DNA of 64,000 nucleotides, taken from NCBI RefSeq assembly GCF_020535405.1, contig NZ_CP085036.1:2790001-2854000 (forward strand). Reading direction: 5' to 3'. This DNA is from Antiquaquibacter oligotrophicus (GTDB taxonomy: Bacteria; Actinomycetota; Actinomycetes; Actinomycetales; Microbacteriaceae). The notes beneath the pieces are model-generated. The model saw nothing but the letters and a program-made list of their open reading frames with translations. It searched no databases and had not been told where the DNA came from. Positions 16,650 to 29,893 of the stretch are shown one piece after another. A program made the translations under genes and the position numbers. Positions within the stretch are counted from its first letter, which is position 1. Each line of letters begins with the position of its first letter.

Positions 16650-19376
16650 CTAGCTTTCGCCGCCCGCCGATCCGGTCGTACCCGCGTTGACGTCGTGGAG
16701 GCGGTACTTGTCGATCGCGTAGGCAACGGCGCCCGGGTCGATCTGTCCGCGGCGGGCGAGCGACTGGAGGGTGCGTACGACGATCGACGGGCCGTCGATC
16801 ACGAAGAAGCGTCGCGCCGCGGCACGCGTGTCGGAGAAGCCGAAGTTATCGGCACCGAGCGTCGCGTAGTCGCCGGGCACGAACGGGCGGATCTGATCCG
16901 GAACGGCGTGCATGAAGTCGCTCACCGCAACGAACGGCCCGTCCGAACCCGAAAGCTTCTGGGTCACGTACGGAACCTTGGGCTGGTCGTTCGGGTGAAG
17001 GAGGTTGTATTCGTCTGCGGCGATACCGTCGCGACGCAGCTCGGTCCACGACGTCACCGACCACACGTCCGCTGCGACACCGAAGTCCTGCGCGAGAAGC
17101 TCCTGCGCCTCGAGAGCCCAGGGCACCGCGACACCGGAAGCGAGTAGCTGGGCACGCGGGCCTTCAATGCGCGGGGATGCGAGGTGGTAGATGCCCTTGA
17201 GAGCGCCCTCCACATCGAAGTTCTCGGGCTCCGCCGGCTGCACGATCGGCTCGTTGTAGACCGTGAGGTAGTACATGACGCCCGGGTCCGGGTGCGAGCC
17301 GCCGTACATCCGCTCGATGCCGGCCTTCACGATGTGGCCGATCTCGTAGCCGTACGCCGGGTCGTAGGAGACAACCGCCGGATTGGTGGATGCCAGGAGC
17401 AACGAGTGACCGTCCGCGTGCTGCAGACCCTCACCCGTGAGAGTGGTGCGACCGGCCGTTGCTCCGATCACGAAACCGCGCGCCATCTGGTCGCCTGCCG
17501 CCCAGATGGCGTCGCCCGTGCGCTGGAAACCGAACATCGAGTAAAAGACGTACACGGGGATGAGCGGTTCGCCGTTCGTGGCGTACTGCGTGCCTGCCGC
17601 GGTGAAGGCCGCAAAGGCACCGGCCTCATTGATGCCGACGTGCACGATCTGGCCCTGCGGGCTCTCCTTGTAGGCGAGGAGGAGCTCACGGTCGACCGAG
17701 ACGTACTGCTGGCCGTTCGGGTTGTAGATCTTCGCCGTCGGGAAGTAGGCGTCCATACCGAAGGTGCGGGCCTCGTCCGGGATGATCGGCACGATGCGAT
17801 TGCCGAGACCCTTGTCGCGCAACAGGTCCTTGAGCAGACGCGCGAAGGCCATCGTGGTGGCGATCTCCTGCTTGCCGGAACCCTTCTTGACGACCTCGTA
17901 GGCCTTGTCCTCGGGCAATTCAAACTGCGTGTACCGCGAGCGGCGCTCCGGCAGGTAGCCCCCGAGTTCACGGCGGCGCTCGTGGAGGTACTGGATCGCT
18001 TCGTCGTCCTGACCAGGGTGGTAGAACGGCGGCTGGTACGGGTTCTCCTCGAGCTGGGCATCCGTGATCGGAATGTGCATGACGTCGCGGAAGAGCTTCA
18101 GGTTGTCGAGCGTGAGCTTCTTCATCTGGTGTGTCGCGTTGCGACCCTCGAAGCTCGCACCGAGGCCGTAACCCTTCACCGTCTTGGCGAGGATGACGGT
18201 CGGCTGGCCCTTGTGCTCGGACGCGGCCTTGAACGCTGCGTACACCTTGCGGTAGTCGTGTCCACCGCGCTTGAGGCCCCAGATTTGGTCGTCGGTGTAA
18301 TCCTTGACCATCTCGAGGGTGCGCGGGTCGCGGCCGAAGAAGTTCTCGCGTACGAAGGCACCGCTTTCTGCCTTGTACGTCTGGTAGTCGCCGTCGGGCG
18401 TGCGGTTCATGAGGTCGCGGAGCGCTCCCTCGGAGTCGTTCGCGAGAAGGGCATCCCACTCACGGCCCCAGACGACCTTGATGACGTTCCAGCCAGCGCC
18501 GCGGAAGAAGCTCTCGAGCTCCTGGATGATCTTGCCGTTGCCGCGGACCGGTCCGTCAAGACGCTGGAGGTTGCAGTTGATAACGAAGTTGAGGTTGTCG
18601 AGTCCCTCGTTGGCCGCCCACTGCAGTGCGCCACGGCTCTCGACCTCATCCATTTCGCCATCACCGAGGAACGCCCAGACCTGCTGATCGGAGGCGTCCT
18701 TGATCCCGCGGTTGGTGAGGTACTTGTTTGACTGTGCCTGGTAGATCGCGTTGATCGGGCCGAGACCCATCGACACCGTGGGGAACTGCCAGAACTCTGG
18801 CATGAGGCGCGGGTGCGGGTAGCTCGAGAGCCCGTACGGTGCGCGCGACTTCTCCTGGCGGAACGCGTCGAGGTGCTGTTCGGTGAGACGACCCTCGAGG
18901 AAGGCGCGGGCATACATTCCGGGGGAGGCGTGGCCCTGATAGAAGATCTGGTCGCCACCGCCCGCGTGATCCTGACCGCGGAAGAACCAGTTGTGACCGA
19001 CCTCGTACAGGGCGGCCGATGACGCGTACGTGGAGATGTGTCCGCCGACGCCGATACCGGGGCGTTGGGCCCGGTGAACGGTGATGGCCGCGTTCCACCG
19101 GATCCACGCGCGGTAACGGCGCTCGATGTCCTCGTTACCGGGGAATGCCGGCTCGTTCTCCGGGGCGATCGTGTTGAGGTAATCCGTAGTCGGCACCATA
19201 GGGACACCGAGGTGCAGATCCTTCGACTCCTTGAGGAGGCTGAGCATGATCTCTCGACCGCGCTCGTGTCCCGCGGCGGCGACGAGCGATCGGAGGGATT
19301 CCTGCCACTCTGCAGTCTCCTCGGGATCCTGATCGATGTTGTGGGCCGAATAGGGATCCTGGTCGTTTACCGTCAC
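16650..19376 (-). CDS. aceE: Pyruvate dehydrogenase E1 component, homodimeric type
   Basis: This 908-residue thiamine-diphosphate enzyme decarboxylates pyruvate and passes the acetyl group to the lipoyl E2 subunit. The length and blocks are those of the homodimeric AceE found in actinobacteria and proteobacteria: [26 protein letters not shown], the ThDP motif [10 protein letters not shown]...[11 protein letters not shown] and [14 protein letters not shown] 19376 has a strong AGGAAGAGG ribosome site. It heads the aceE-fasR-fab block. In actinobacteria AceE works with a shared E2 and Lpd; sucB and lpdA at the far end of the window are candidate partners. Confidence 0.97.
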   Translation of the reverse strand: MTVNDQDPYSAHNIDQDPEETAEWQESLRSLVAAAGHERGREIMLSLLKESKDLHLGVPMVPTTDYLNTIAPENEPAFPGNEDIERRYRAWIRWNAAITVHRAQRPGIGVGGHISTYASSAALYEVGHNWFFRGQDHAGGGDQIFYQGHASPGMYARAFLEGRLTEQHLDAFRQEKSRAPYGLSSYPHPRLMPEFWQFPTVSMGLGPINAIYQAQSNKYLTNRGIKDASDQQVWAFLGDGEMDEVESRGALQWAANEGLDNLNFVINCNLQRLDGPVRGNGKIIQELESFFRGAGWNVIKVVWGREWDALLANDSEGALRDLMNRTPDGDYQTYKAESGAFVRENFFGRDPRTLEMVKDYTDDQIWGLKRGGHDYRKVYAAFKAASEHKGQPTVILAKTVKGYGLGASFEGRNATHQMKKLTLDNLKLFRDVMHIPITDAQLEENPYQPPFYHPGQDDEAIQYLHERRRELGGYLPERRSRYTQFELPEDKAYEVVKKGSGKQEIATTMAFARLLKDLLRDKGLGNRIVPIIPDEARTFGMDAYFPTAKIYNPNGQQYVSVDRELLLAYKESPQGQIVHVGINEAGAFAAFTAAGTQYATNGEPLIPVYVFYSMFGFQRTGDAIWAAGDQMARGFVIGATAGRTTLTGEGLQHADGHSLLLASTNPAVVSYDPAYGYEIGHIVKAGIERMYGGSHPDPGVMYYLTVYNEPIVQPAEPENFDVEGALKGIYHLASPRIEGPRAQLLASGVAVPWALEAQELLAQDFGVAADVWSVTSWTELRRDGIAADEYNLLHPNDQPKVPYVTQKLSGSDGPFVAVSDFMHAVPDQIRPFVPGDYATLGADNFGFSDTRAAARRFFVIDGPSIVVRTLQSLARRGQIDPGAVAYAIDKYRLHDVNAGTTGSAGGES

Positions 19377-19546
19377 CGCTGACCTCTTCCTGGTAGAGAG
19401 ATGGAGGATCGCGACGTCGGGTTACGACTGGTCGCGATCAACTACGCCAAATGAGTCTAGTTGTGGATCGGATACTGACCGTCACCAGGCGTATCATTGC
19501 CGATCGGCCCGCGATTCTGGGTGGGCAGATAAGGACTTCACCTCCG

Positions 19547-20017
19547 ATGGCACTGGTCAATGACGTCATGGCGCCCGACTTCGAGCTCCCCAACCAGTTC
19601 GGCGAGCGCATCCGACTCTCCGAATTCCGGGGACAGCGCCCGGTTGCACTCGTGTTCTACCCGCTTGCCTTCTCGAGCACCTGCACCTCGGAACTCTGCG
19701 AGCTACGCGACAATCTGGAGCTATTCAAGAACGCCGGCATCGAACTCATCGGCATCTCGGTCGACTCGAAAGCAACACTGCGCGCCTGGGCCGAGCAAGA
19801 AGGTTACGACTTCACACTCCTCGCCGACTTCTGGCCTCATGGCGACGTCGCCAAAGACTACGGAGTGTTCTTGGAGGACAAGGGGTTCGCCACTCGCGCC
19901 ACCTTCCTTATCGACGTGAACGGTGTCATCCGGGCAAGCTTCATCACCGCCCCCGGAGAGGCTCGCCCGATGGCGAACTACCGCGAGGCCGTCCAGGAGC
20001 TCCTCGCCACCGCGTAG
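19547..20017 (+). CDS. Peroxiredoxin (AhpE/PrxQ-like)
   Basis: This 156-residue cytosolic thiol peroxidase has the peroxidatic Cys C46 in FSSTCTSELCELRD. A second Cys (C51), five residues on, sits where PrxQ/Bcp enzymes have their resolving Cys. The remainder (LLADFWPHGDVAKDYGVF, ATFLIDVNG) is closer to mycobacterial AhpE, which reduces alkyl peroxides and peroxynitrite. It thus combines AhpE-like body and PrxQ-like Cys pair. The start ATG 19547 has an AAGGA site; the frame runs upstream to 19451 through the promoter. A -10-like TATCAT lies at 19492-19497. It is divergent from aceE. Confidence 0.92.
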   Translation: MALVNDVMAPDFELPNQFGERIRLSEFRGQRPVALVFYPLAFSSTCTSELCELRDNLELFKNAGIELIGISVDSKATLRAWAEQEGYDFTLLADFWPHGDVAKDYGVFLEDKGFATRATFLIDVNGVIRASFITAPGEARPMANYREAVQELLATA

Positions 20018-20020
20018 GAC

Positions 20021-20668
20021 TCACGCGAGGATGTTGACGGCTCTCGAAATGACGAGGGCGAGTATGACGAAGCCGGTGAGAGCCTGCAAACCCATGAGAG
20101 CTTTTGCCCGGGTTGTGAGCGGCATCACATCGGTGGGGCTGAACGCCATCATGTTGGACAGCGAGAAGTACAGGTAGTCGAAGAAGACCGGCTTCCACGC
20201 GTCATTCGCGCGCTGTTGCTGCGGAAAAAGGAAATCCTGGGGTGATTCGTCGCCGACACCCTCGAAGCGCCTCGCCACCGGACCGCCGCCGTCGAACTCC
20301 CAGAACAGCACGCCGTAGGCGACCACGTTTGTCGCCCACACCGCGAGGACGGTCAGTAGGACATTCGGGCCATCGATGGACGCGTCCAAGAGCGCCGCGA
20401 TCATGAGCACCACGTACACCTGGTTGACGAGCACGAGCCCGAAACCGAACCCGAGGCTCAACCACCGGGACCAGGTGGATTCCGTGCTGAATCGGCGCGG
20501 ATTCTTGACCAAAAGCGGAACAAGCGCTGCGACGCCGAGCGAGGGGAGAACCCATCGCGGCAGGATCTGCACCTGATCGGGAAGCACGGCGTAAATAGTG
20601 AACGCCGCGAGGACGACGATGGCGACGGGCCAGCGATGCTCCGCCCGAACCTTGGCAGGTGCATCCAT
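20021..20668 (-). CDS. DUF1345-like integral membrane protein
   Basis: This 215-residue protein has about five hydrophobic helices. The C-terminal half carries FFDYLYFSLSNMMAFSPTDVMPLTTRAKALMG and a last helix ending SRAVNILA. This matches the DUF1345 pattern, distantly reminiscent of the pore region of two-helix potassium channels but without the GYG filter. The function is unknown. ATG 20668 is chosen because the upstream ATG at 20698 lies close to the tRNA promoter. It is convergent with the peroxiredoxin gene (3 bases between stops) and divergent from tRNA-Val. Confidence 0.75.
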   Translation of the reverse strand: MDAPAKVRAEHRWPVAIVVLAAFTIYAVLPDQVQILPRWVLPSLGVAALVPLLVKNPRRFSTESTWSRWLSLGFGFGLVLVNQVYVVLMIAALLDASIDGPNVLLTVLAVWATNVVAYGVLFWEFDGGGPVARRFEGVGDESPQDFLFPQQQRANDAWKPVFFDYLYFSLSNMMAFSPTDVMPLTTRAKALMGLQALTGFVILALVISRAVNILA

Positions 20669-20720
20669 GCCCGAAGTGTATGCCGTAGCATGGGGCACGT
20701 CGGTCCGGCGTGCCGGACAG

Positions 20721-20796
20721 GGGCCTTTAGCTCAGTTGGTAGAGCGCCACGTTTACACCGTGGATGTCATCGGTTCGAGCCCGGTAGGGCCCACCA
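20721..20796 (+). tRNA. tRNA-Val (TAC anticodon)
   Basis: The 76-base cloverleaf has acceptor GGGCCTT/AGGGCCC, D stem GCTC/GAGC, anticodon stem CCACG/CGTGG with loop TTTACAC (anticodon TAC), T stem ATCGG/CCGGT with loop TTCGAGC, and an encoded CCA at 20794-20796. It reads GTA and, by wobble, other Val codons. The DMT transporter gene starts only 18 bases downstream, so read-through from the tRNA promoter may transcribe it. Confidence 0.95.
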
Positions 20797-20814
20797 TCAC
20801 TCGGAGGACGCCGG

Positions 20815-21729
20815 ATGTCGCGGACCGCCGTCATGGGCGCAGGCGCGCCGGCTCTGGTCCTCGCCTCGATCCTGTGGGGCACTACGGGCACGGCGGCGAG
20901 CTTTTTCCCCGACACCGTGTCCCCGCTCGCCATCGGTGCGAGCACGATGGGCGTCGGAGGTCTCCTCCTCTTCGTCACATCGGCACGGATGTCCGTCGCA
21001 GCGTTGCGTGACCGCGCGGTGCGCACATGGGTGCTCGTGGGCGCCATCGGTGTCGTCATCTACCCCCTCGCGTTTTACCTGTCGATGGATCTGGCGGGGA
21101 TCGCGATCGGTAACGTCGTGTCGCTCGGTACCGGCCCCGTCTTTGCTGCCCTCCTCGAGTGGGTGTTCGAGCGCCAACGTCTCTCGCGGCGGTGGCTCGC
21201 ATGCACCGTCATGGCGATCATTGGAGTGGTGCTCCTGGCTTTTGGCGGTCACGGTGCCGGACCCGCGCCATCGGAGAGTGTTGTGCCGGGCATCCTCTCG
21301 GGAATAGTGGCCGGGTTTGCATACGCCCTGTACACCTATGCGTCGAGTCGCGCGATTCGGGCCGGTGCTCCCTCGCGGGGCGCCATGGGGTCGATGTTCG
21401 GTGTCGGAGCACTCGTTCTTGTGCCGGTGCTCCTTGCCCTGGGTGCACCGCTTCTTCAGACGGGTTTGACGATCGGTATCGCCGCCTATCTAGCCCTCGG
21501 ACCGATGTTTGTTGCCTACCTGCTCTTTGGCATCGGAATGCGCACCCTCTCGAGTTCGACGGCGACAACGATCACACTGCTTGAGCCGTTCGTTGCCACG
21601 ATTCTGGCTGTGGTGGTCGTGGGGGAGCGGCTTGACCCTCTCGGATGGATCGGGTTGGCCCTCATTCTCGGCGCCATAACATTCCTCACTACGGCTGGCC
21701 TCCCGGGCCGCCGACAGCGTCCGCTCTAG
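20815..21729 (+). CDS. EamA/DMT-family transporter
   Basis: This 304-residue protein has ten predicted membrane helices in two EamA repeats. The first begins LVLASILWGTTGTAASFFP. The second ends in the typical LEPFVATILAVVVVGERL, then GWIGLALILGAITFL. The family exports amino acids, nucleosides and other small metabolites. The substrate is not predictable. ATG 20815 follows a GGAGGA ribosome site. It begins directly after tRNA-Val and ends 10 bases before the long permease gene, so the two may be co-transcribed. Confidence 0.92.
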   Translation: MSRTAVMGAGAPALVLASILWGTTGTAASFFPDTVSPLAIGASTMGVGGLLLFVTSARMSVAALRDRAVRTWVLVGAIGVVIYPLAFYLSMDLAGIAIGNVVSLGTGPVFAALLEWVFERQRLSRRWLACTVMAIIGVVLLAFGGHGAGPAPSESVVPGILSGIVAGFAYALYTYASSRAIRAGAPSRGAMGSMFGVGALVLVPVLLALGAPLLQTGLTIGIAAYLALGPMFVAYLLFGIGMRTLSSSTATTITLLEPFVATILAVVVVGERLDPLGWIGLALILGAITFLTTAGLPGRRQRPL

Positions 21730-21739
21730 TATTTGGGGC

Positions 21740-25726
<3,987 letters not shown>

Positions 25727-25736
25727 ACTGGGACAC

Positions 25737-26555
25737 GTGTCCACCACACTCGCCGACGTTCTCGATGCCGTCGAACGTCTCTGGCCGGTCTCGGGCGCTG
25801 AGTCCTGGGACGCGGTCGGTCTCATCAGCGGCGACCCCCGGATGCCCGTCTCGTCGATCCACCTTGCTGTGGATGCCGCCACGGACACCGTCGATGAGGC
25901 GATCGAGCAGGGTAGCGATGTGCTGCTTGTGCATCATCCGCTGCTTCTTCGGGGTGTCACCTCTGTCGCGGCAGACCGCTATAAGGGTGCCGTGCTCACG
26001 CGCCTCATCAAGGCGGACTGCGCCCTCATTGCCGCGCACACCAACGCCGACATTGTGGAAAACGGAACGTCAGGAACACTCGCGTCGCGACTGGGGCTTC
26101 TCGACGTTCGCCCCATCATCCCCTCCACTGATCCGCAGCGCGGCCTGGGACGTATCGGTAGGTTCGAACGGCCCGTGGCCCTGGGGACCGTTGCGAGAGC
26201 CCTGGGCGAGGTGTTGCCCGCCACAGCGACGGGAATACGGGTTGCCGGGGACTTCGACGCCCCCATTTCATCGGTGGCGCTGTGCGCGGGGGCGGGCGAT
26301 TCGCTCCTGTCGCACCCGGATGTGCTGGCGGCCGACGTCTACATCACATCGGACCTGCGCCACCACCCAGCCTCGGAAGCGCGCGAGAATGCGCGCGTCG
26401 CCGCCGGACCCGCTCTCGTCGACGTCTCGCATTGGGCTAGCGAGTGGCTGTGGCTGGACTCTGCGGCCGAGGATCTGGCCCGCGAACTGCCCGCTCTGCG
26501 GATCAGCGTCAGCGATCTCCGCACCGACCCGTGGGACTTCGTCGTCACGCAATGA
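25737..26555 (+). CDS. NIF3/YbgI-family dinuclear metal protein
   Basis: This 272-residue protein has the NIF3 pattern: VSTTLADVLDAVERLWP at the start, metal-binding VHHPLLLR (His pair near residue 64), the AAHTNAD block, and a C-terminal half with YITSDLRHHPASEA and LVDVSHWASEW. The family forms toroidal hexamers with a dimetal site and is often called GTP cyclohydrolase I type 2, but the reaction is not established. GTG 25737 lies 10 bases after the permease stop with a GGGAC site; the longer frame upstream is shadow. It begins the conserved NIF3 / coiled-coil / RNase H trio. Confidence 0.92.
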   Translation: MSTTLADVLDAVERLWPVSGAESWDAVGLISGDPRMPVSSIHLAVDAATDTVDEAIEQGSDVLLVHHPLLLRGVTSVAADRYKGAVLTRLIKADCALIAAHTNADIVENGTSGTLASRLGLLDVRPIIPSTDPQRGLGRIGRFERPVALGTVARALGEVLPATATGIRVAGDFDAPISSVALCAGAGDSLLSHPDVLAADVYITSDLRHHPASEARENARVAAGPALVDVSHWASEWLWLDSAAEDLARELPALRISVSDLRTDPWDFVVTQ

Positions 26556-26596
26556 TTCACGCCCGACCTATTACCGACACCGCGAGGAACTAACTC

Positions 26597-27337
26597 ATGG
26601 CACTCAAAGCCGCACCGGAGAAGCAGGCGCTCCTGCTCGACCTTCAGGCGTTGGACACGCGCATTGCTCAGCTCGATCACCGGGCTAAGTCCCTCCCGGA
26701 GCGCGCCGCGCTCGAGGAGCTCCAGTCTTCGGCCACGGCCCTGCGCTCCACCCTCGCGGAGGTGACCGGTGTCGCCGAAAACACGCAGCTCGAACTGAAG
26801 CGCCTCGAGGCGGATGTGAAAGTGGTCGAGGACCGGATTGCCCGTGATGCCGATCGACTGCAGGGCAGTTCGTCGGTCAAGGATGTCGCGGCTCTCGAGC
26901 AGGAATTGGCCGCTCTTCGCGCGCGGTTGAACGATCTCGAGGAGATCGAACTCGCCGTGATGGAGCGCCTTGAGGGCGAGCAGGAGGAGGTCGCATCCGT
27001 TCGCGAACAACTCGACGAGATCTCGGCGAACATCACCCACACCGAGGCGTCGCGGGATTCCGCGCTCGCGTCCATCTCCGGTGACCGGGATGCCGCTCTC
27101 GCGGCACGGGCGGACCTCGCTGGCCGTATCCCGGAGGATCTGCTGGCCCTGTACGAAAAGCAACGCTCACGCTACGGGACGGGCGCGTCCCTGCTCCAGC
27201 GTGGCGTGTCGCAAGCATCCGGTGTCGCCCTCCTCGAGGACGAACTGCAGTCGATCCGTTCCGCAGCTCCTGACGACGTGCTGATCTGCCCGTCGAGTGA
27301 TGCAATCCTCGTGCGCACCGACGAGTCGGGCCTGTAG
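26597..27337 (+). CDS. Coiled-coil CT398/DUF164-type protein with degenerate zinc ribbon
   Basis: This 246-residue protein is mainly a long helical hairpin (about residues 10-170, rich in Glu, Leu and Arg). It ends in the region where the family has a four-Cys zinc ribbon. Here that region reads LLQRGVSQASGVALLEDE, then AAPDDVLICPSSDAILVR. The overall alignment is kept, but three of the four expected cysteines are absent and only C near residue 231 remains. The family sits between NIF3 and RNase H genes across actinobacteria; its role is unknown, possibly nucleic-acid binding. ATG 26597 is well placed, 41 bases after the NIF3 stop. Confidence 0.88.
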   Translation: MALKAAPEKQALLLDLQALDTRIAQLDHRAKSLPERAALEELQSSATALRSTLAEVTGVAENTQLELKRLEADVKVVEDRIARDADRLQGSSSVKDVAALEQELAALRARLNDLEEIELAVMERLEGEQEEVASVREQLDEISANITHTEASRDSALASISGDRDAALAARADLAGRIPEDLLALYEKQRSRYGTGASLLQRGVSQASGVALLEDELQSIRSAAPDDVLICPSSDAILVRTDESGL

Positions 27338-27766
27338 GTGGCTCGCGTTCTGATCGTCGAGGCCGACGGAGGCTCGCGCGGTAACCCGGGTCCGTCCGGC
27401 AGCGGCGCAGTAGTAATCGACGGCAGTACCGGGGAGATCCTCGCCGAGATCGGTCTCTTCGGCGGGGTCGCCTCCAACAACGTCGCGGAGTACAAGGGCA
27501 TGATCGCCGGCGTGAAGCGGGCGATCGAGATCGATCCGGATGCCGAACTCCACGTACGAATGGACTCCAAACTCGTCGTCGAGCAGATGTCGGGGCGCTG
27601 GAAGATCAAGCATCCCGATATGGCCGAACTCGCGGCGCAAGCCCGAGAGGCACTCATCGGCACACCCGTCCGCTTCGAATGGATTCCGCGGCTCGAGAAT
27701 TCGCGCGCCGACAAGCTCGCCAACCTTGCCATGGACATGCAGGCGGACTTCTCGCGCCCCGAGTAG
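27338..27766 (+). CDS. Ribonuclease H family protein (RNase HI-like)
   Basis: This 142-residue single-domain enzyme hydrolyses the RNA strand of RNA-DNA hybrids. The four acidic catalytic residues are visible: D10 (VEADGGSRGNPGPSG), E51 (NNVAEYKGM), D76 (VRMDSKLVV) and D125 (NSRADKLANL). In mycobacteria the orthologue is fused to a CobC-like phosphatase domain; here it stands alone. The GTG at 27338 starts directly after the preceding TAG, so translation is coupled. rnpB follows 12 bases after the stop. Confidence 0.93.
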   Translation: MARVLIVEADGGSRGNPGPSGSGAVVIDGSTGEILAEIGLFGGVASNNVAEYKGMIAGVKRAIEIDPDAELHVRMDSKLVVEQMSGRWKIKHPDMAELAAQAREALIGTPVRFEWIPRLENSRADKLANLAMDMQADFSRPE

Positions 27767-27778
27767 ACTCGTCCACCG

Positions 27779-28155
27779 GAATGGGTCGACAAGACGGTCG
27801 CGTGGTCCTTCGGGACCCCGAGGAACGTCCGGGCTCCGCAGGGCATGACGGTGGGTAACACCCACCCGGGGTAACCCGCGAGAACAGTGCAACAGAGAGT
27901 AGACCGCCGGTGCCGCAAGGCAGCGGTAAGGGTGAAACGGTGGTGTAAGAGACCACCAGCGGCCGTGGCGACGCGGTCGGCTGGGTAAACCTCGTCGGGA
28001 GCAAGGTCGAACAGGAAGCGCTACGGGTGGCCCGCCCAGCTTCCGGGTAGACCGCTAGAGGCGTGCGGCAACGTACGTCGTAGATAGATGACCGTCCACC
28101 GCGGTGCGTTCGCCGCAGCGCGGAGACAGAACCCGGCGTATCAGTCGGCCCATTC
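27779..28155 (+). ncRNA. rnpB: RNase P RNA, bacterial type A
   Basis: The catalytic RNA of RNase P matures tRNA 5' ends. Terminal helix P1 is formed by GAATGGGTCGAC (27779-27790) and GTCGGCCCATTC (28144-28155), pairing with one G-U. The universally conserved core is present: GAGGAACGTCCGGGCTCC at about 27820 (5' side of P4), AACAGTGCAACAGAGAG at about 27883, the 3' P4 strand AGATAGATGACCGTCC at about 28083, and ACAGAACCCGGCGTA at about 28126. Length of about 377 bases is normal. It lies between the RNase H gene and a DUF2510 gene. Exact ends are inferred from P1. Confidence 0.95.
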
Positions 28156-28186
28156 CCTCGCACCTTCCCTTCACTACAATCGCCCC

Positions 28187-28690
28187 ATGAGTCAGACGCG
28201 GTCACCCGGCTGGTACGCGGCGCCCGACGGTTCCGGCGAGCAGTGGTGGAACGGGGTCGGGTGGAGCGAGAGTCGGAGGGGTGCATCCGCTCCCGTCGTG
28301 ACGGCCCCCCGTGTCGTCTACTCCGCCGCCAATCCCGCCCCACAGGAACAGGGAGCAACTGCTGGCCCCGGCGCGCCCACCGGCACAACGTCCGCGCTCA
28401 TGACCATCGATGCTCGCTCGAATCCGCGGGCGATCTACGCCCTCGTCGCTGGTGTGCTCGCGATCGTTTTCAACCTGTTCCTCGTTCCCAGCATTCTCGC
28501 GATCGTCTTCGGCGTCTCTGCCCTGTCGCGGGCCAAAACGCTCGCGGCGACCGGCGCGCCGACGCTGAGCGGCCCGGCGATCGCCGGCCTGGTTTTGGGT
28601 ATCCTCGGAGCTCTTGGCGGGATCGTTCAAGCCGTGCTTTTTATCTTCTCCATCGTTGCCGGATTCAGCGGTTCGATCACCGTCCAGTAG
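28187..28690 (+). CDS. DUF2510 protein with two membrane helices (DUF4190-like)
   Basis: This 167-residue protein starts with a DUF2510 motif (SPGWYAAPDGSGEQWWNGVGW, residues about 6-26), a W-rich actinobacterial module. A Pro/Ala/Thr linker follows, then a DUF4190-like pair of hydrophobic helices (about 85-110 and 125-160, AIAGLVLGILGALGGI). Such proteins are envelope-associated and uncharacterised. ATG 28187 is chosen because the DUF2510 motif follows at once; the frame upstream is inside rnpB. The lipoprotein gene lies 61 bases downstream. Confidence 0.85.
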   Translation: MSQTRSPGWYAAPDGSGEQWWNGVGWSESRRGASAPVVTAPRVVYSAANPAPQEQGATAGPGAPTGTTSALMTIDARSNPRAIYALVAGVLAIVFNLFLVPSILAIVFGVSALSRAKTLAATGAPTLSGPAIAGLVLGILGALGGIVQAVLFIFSIVAGFSGSITVQ

Positions 28691-28751
28691 CCTCAGCAGG
28701 TTCCCAGCGAGAAGGCCGCCCGCGCTCGCGCGTTACGAGTATCGTGCAGCT

Positions 28752-29135
28752 ATGACTTTCCGCACCAAGCTCGGCATCGTCGCCGCAAGCACCTCTCTGC
28801 TCCTCGTTCTCGCCGGTTGCGCACCCTCGACCTCAGGCACCGGAACGGGCGACCAGCTCGCCGGAACCACCTGGAGTGGAACGGATTCTCGCAACCACGA
28901 GTGGGAGTTCGACTTCCACGAGGACCGCACCCTCGGGTTCAGCTACAAGGGCAAGAGCTTCGACGACTCGAGCGACACATGGACGGTTGCTGGCGGACAG
29001 CTTCGCATCATCATCGAGTTCGGTGACGGCACGGCCACCATGGTGGGGCCGTACGAGGACGGCGCCGATTCCGTGGACCTCGACGGTTCACAGAGCGGGC
29101 AATCCGGTAGTTGGACGCTGACCATCACGGAGTAG
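28752..29135 (+). CDS. Small secreted lipoprotein
   Basis: This 127-residue protein has a lipoprotein signal (basic MTFRTK, hydrophobic core, lipobox LAGC with Cys at about residue 23), so it would be anchored to the outer face of the membrane. The mature part of about 105 residues is beta-rich with GTTWSGTDSRNHEWEFDFHEDRTLGF and repeated W residues. This resembles small lipocalin-like or extrinsic copper-binding folds, but no family can be named. The stop overlaps the start of the following methyltransferase gene by 25 bases. Confidence 0.8.
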   Translation: MTFRTKLGIVAASTSLLLVLAGCAPSTSGTGTGDQLAGTTWSGTDSRNHEWEFDFHEDRTLGFSYKGKSFDDSSDTWTVAGGQLRIIIEFGDGTATMVGPYEDGADSVDLDGSQSGQSGSWTLTITE

Positions 29136-29893
29136 CCGAGATCGCTCGGCTGCTCCGCGCGGCGGGGTGTGTCTTCGCGGAACGCGAGGCCGCGATCCTG
29201 TTGTCCTCTGCGCGCAATGTGCGTGAACTCGAACGGATGACGGGGGAGCGGGCATCCGGCACCCCACTCGAACACGTGGTGGGGTGGGCCGCCTTCGCGG
29301 GTATTCGGATTCCCGTCGACCTCGGTGTTTTTGTGCCAAGACCGCGCACCGAGTTGCTCGTTCGGCGCGCCCTTCGTCGGGTGTCGCGCGGGGGAGCGCT
29401 CGTCGACGTGTGCACAGGAACGGGGGTCGTGGCCTCCGCGATCGCCTCACGCGTGCCGGTCGCGGTGGCGGCTACCGATGTTGATTCGACCGCGACGGCC
29501 AACGCCCGCCGCACGCTGAGTGGATATGACGCGGTCGTCGTGACGTGTTCGCTCTTCGACGGTCTCCCCACCTCCTGGCGGGGGCGCGCTGACATCATCA
29601 CGATGGTGGCGCCGTACGTGCCCCACGACGAGATCGATCTGCTTCCGCGTGAGGCACGCGACTTCGAAGCGTCTGTTGCGCTCGACGGTGGTGCCGACGG
29701 ACTCGACATCGTTCGGGCGGCGCTGGACGGCGTTCACGCGTGGCTTGCCCCTGGGGGGTCGTTCCTCACGGAGGTAGCGGAGCACCAGGCGCCGCTCGTC
29801 GTGAGCGCCGTCGAGGCGGCGGGGTTGCGTTCGAGTGTGTCCGTCGACAACGGTGCGTGTGTCGTCGAGGGAACGCTACCGACTCTGGGATGA
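29111..29893 (+). CDS. Putative protein N5-glutamine methyltransferase (HemK/PrmC-like)
   Basis: This is a 260-residue SAM-dependent methyltransferase of the PrmC-like side family. A helical N-domain precedes PLEHVVGWAAFAGIRIPVDLGVFVPRPRTELLV, the SAM loop VDVCTGTGVVASAIA and a substrate motif MVAPYVP where PrmC has NPPY. Loss of the NPP part suggests that the substrate differs from release factors. The only usable start is TTG 29111, inside the lipoprotein gene; the ribosome site is weak, so the true start is uncertain. The 3' end overlaps the convergent ppgK by 18 bases. Confidence 0.75.
   Translation: MDADHHGVAEIARLLRAAGCVFAEREAAILLSSARNVRELERMTGERASGTPLEHVVGWAAFAGIRIPVDLGVFVPRPRTELLVRRALRRVSRGGALVDVCTGTGVVASAIASRVPVAVAATDVDSTATANARRTLSGYDAVVVTCSLFDGLPTSWRGRADIITMVAPYVPHDEIDLLPREARDFEASVALDGGADGLDIVRAALDGVHAWLAPGGSFLTEVAEHQAPLVVSAVEAAGLRSSVSVDNGACVVEGTLPTLG

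Noticed and set aside
16294..18731. Long plus-strand open frames antisense to aceE and fasR
   Set aside because: They are shadow frames typical of high-GC coding DNA; the minus-strand proteins carry clear family motifs.
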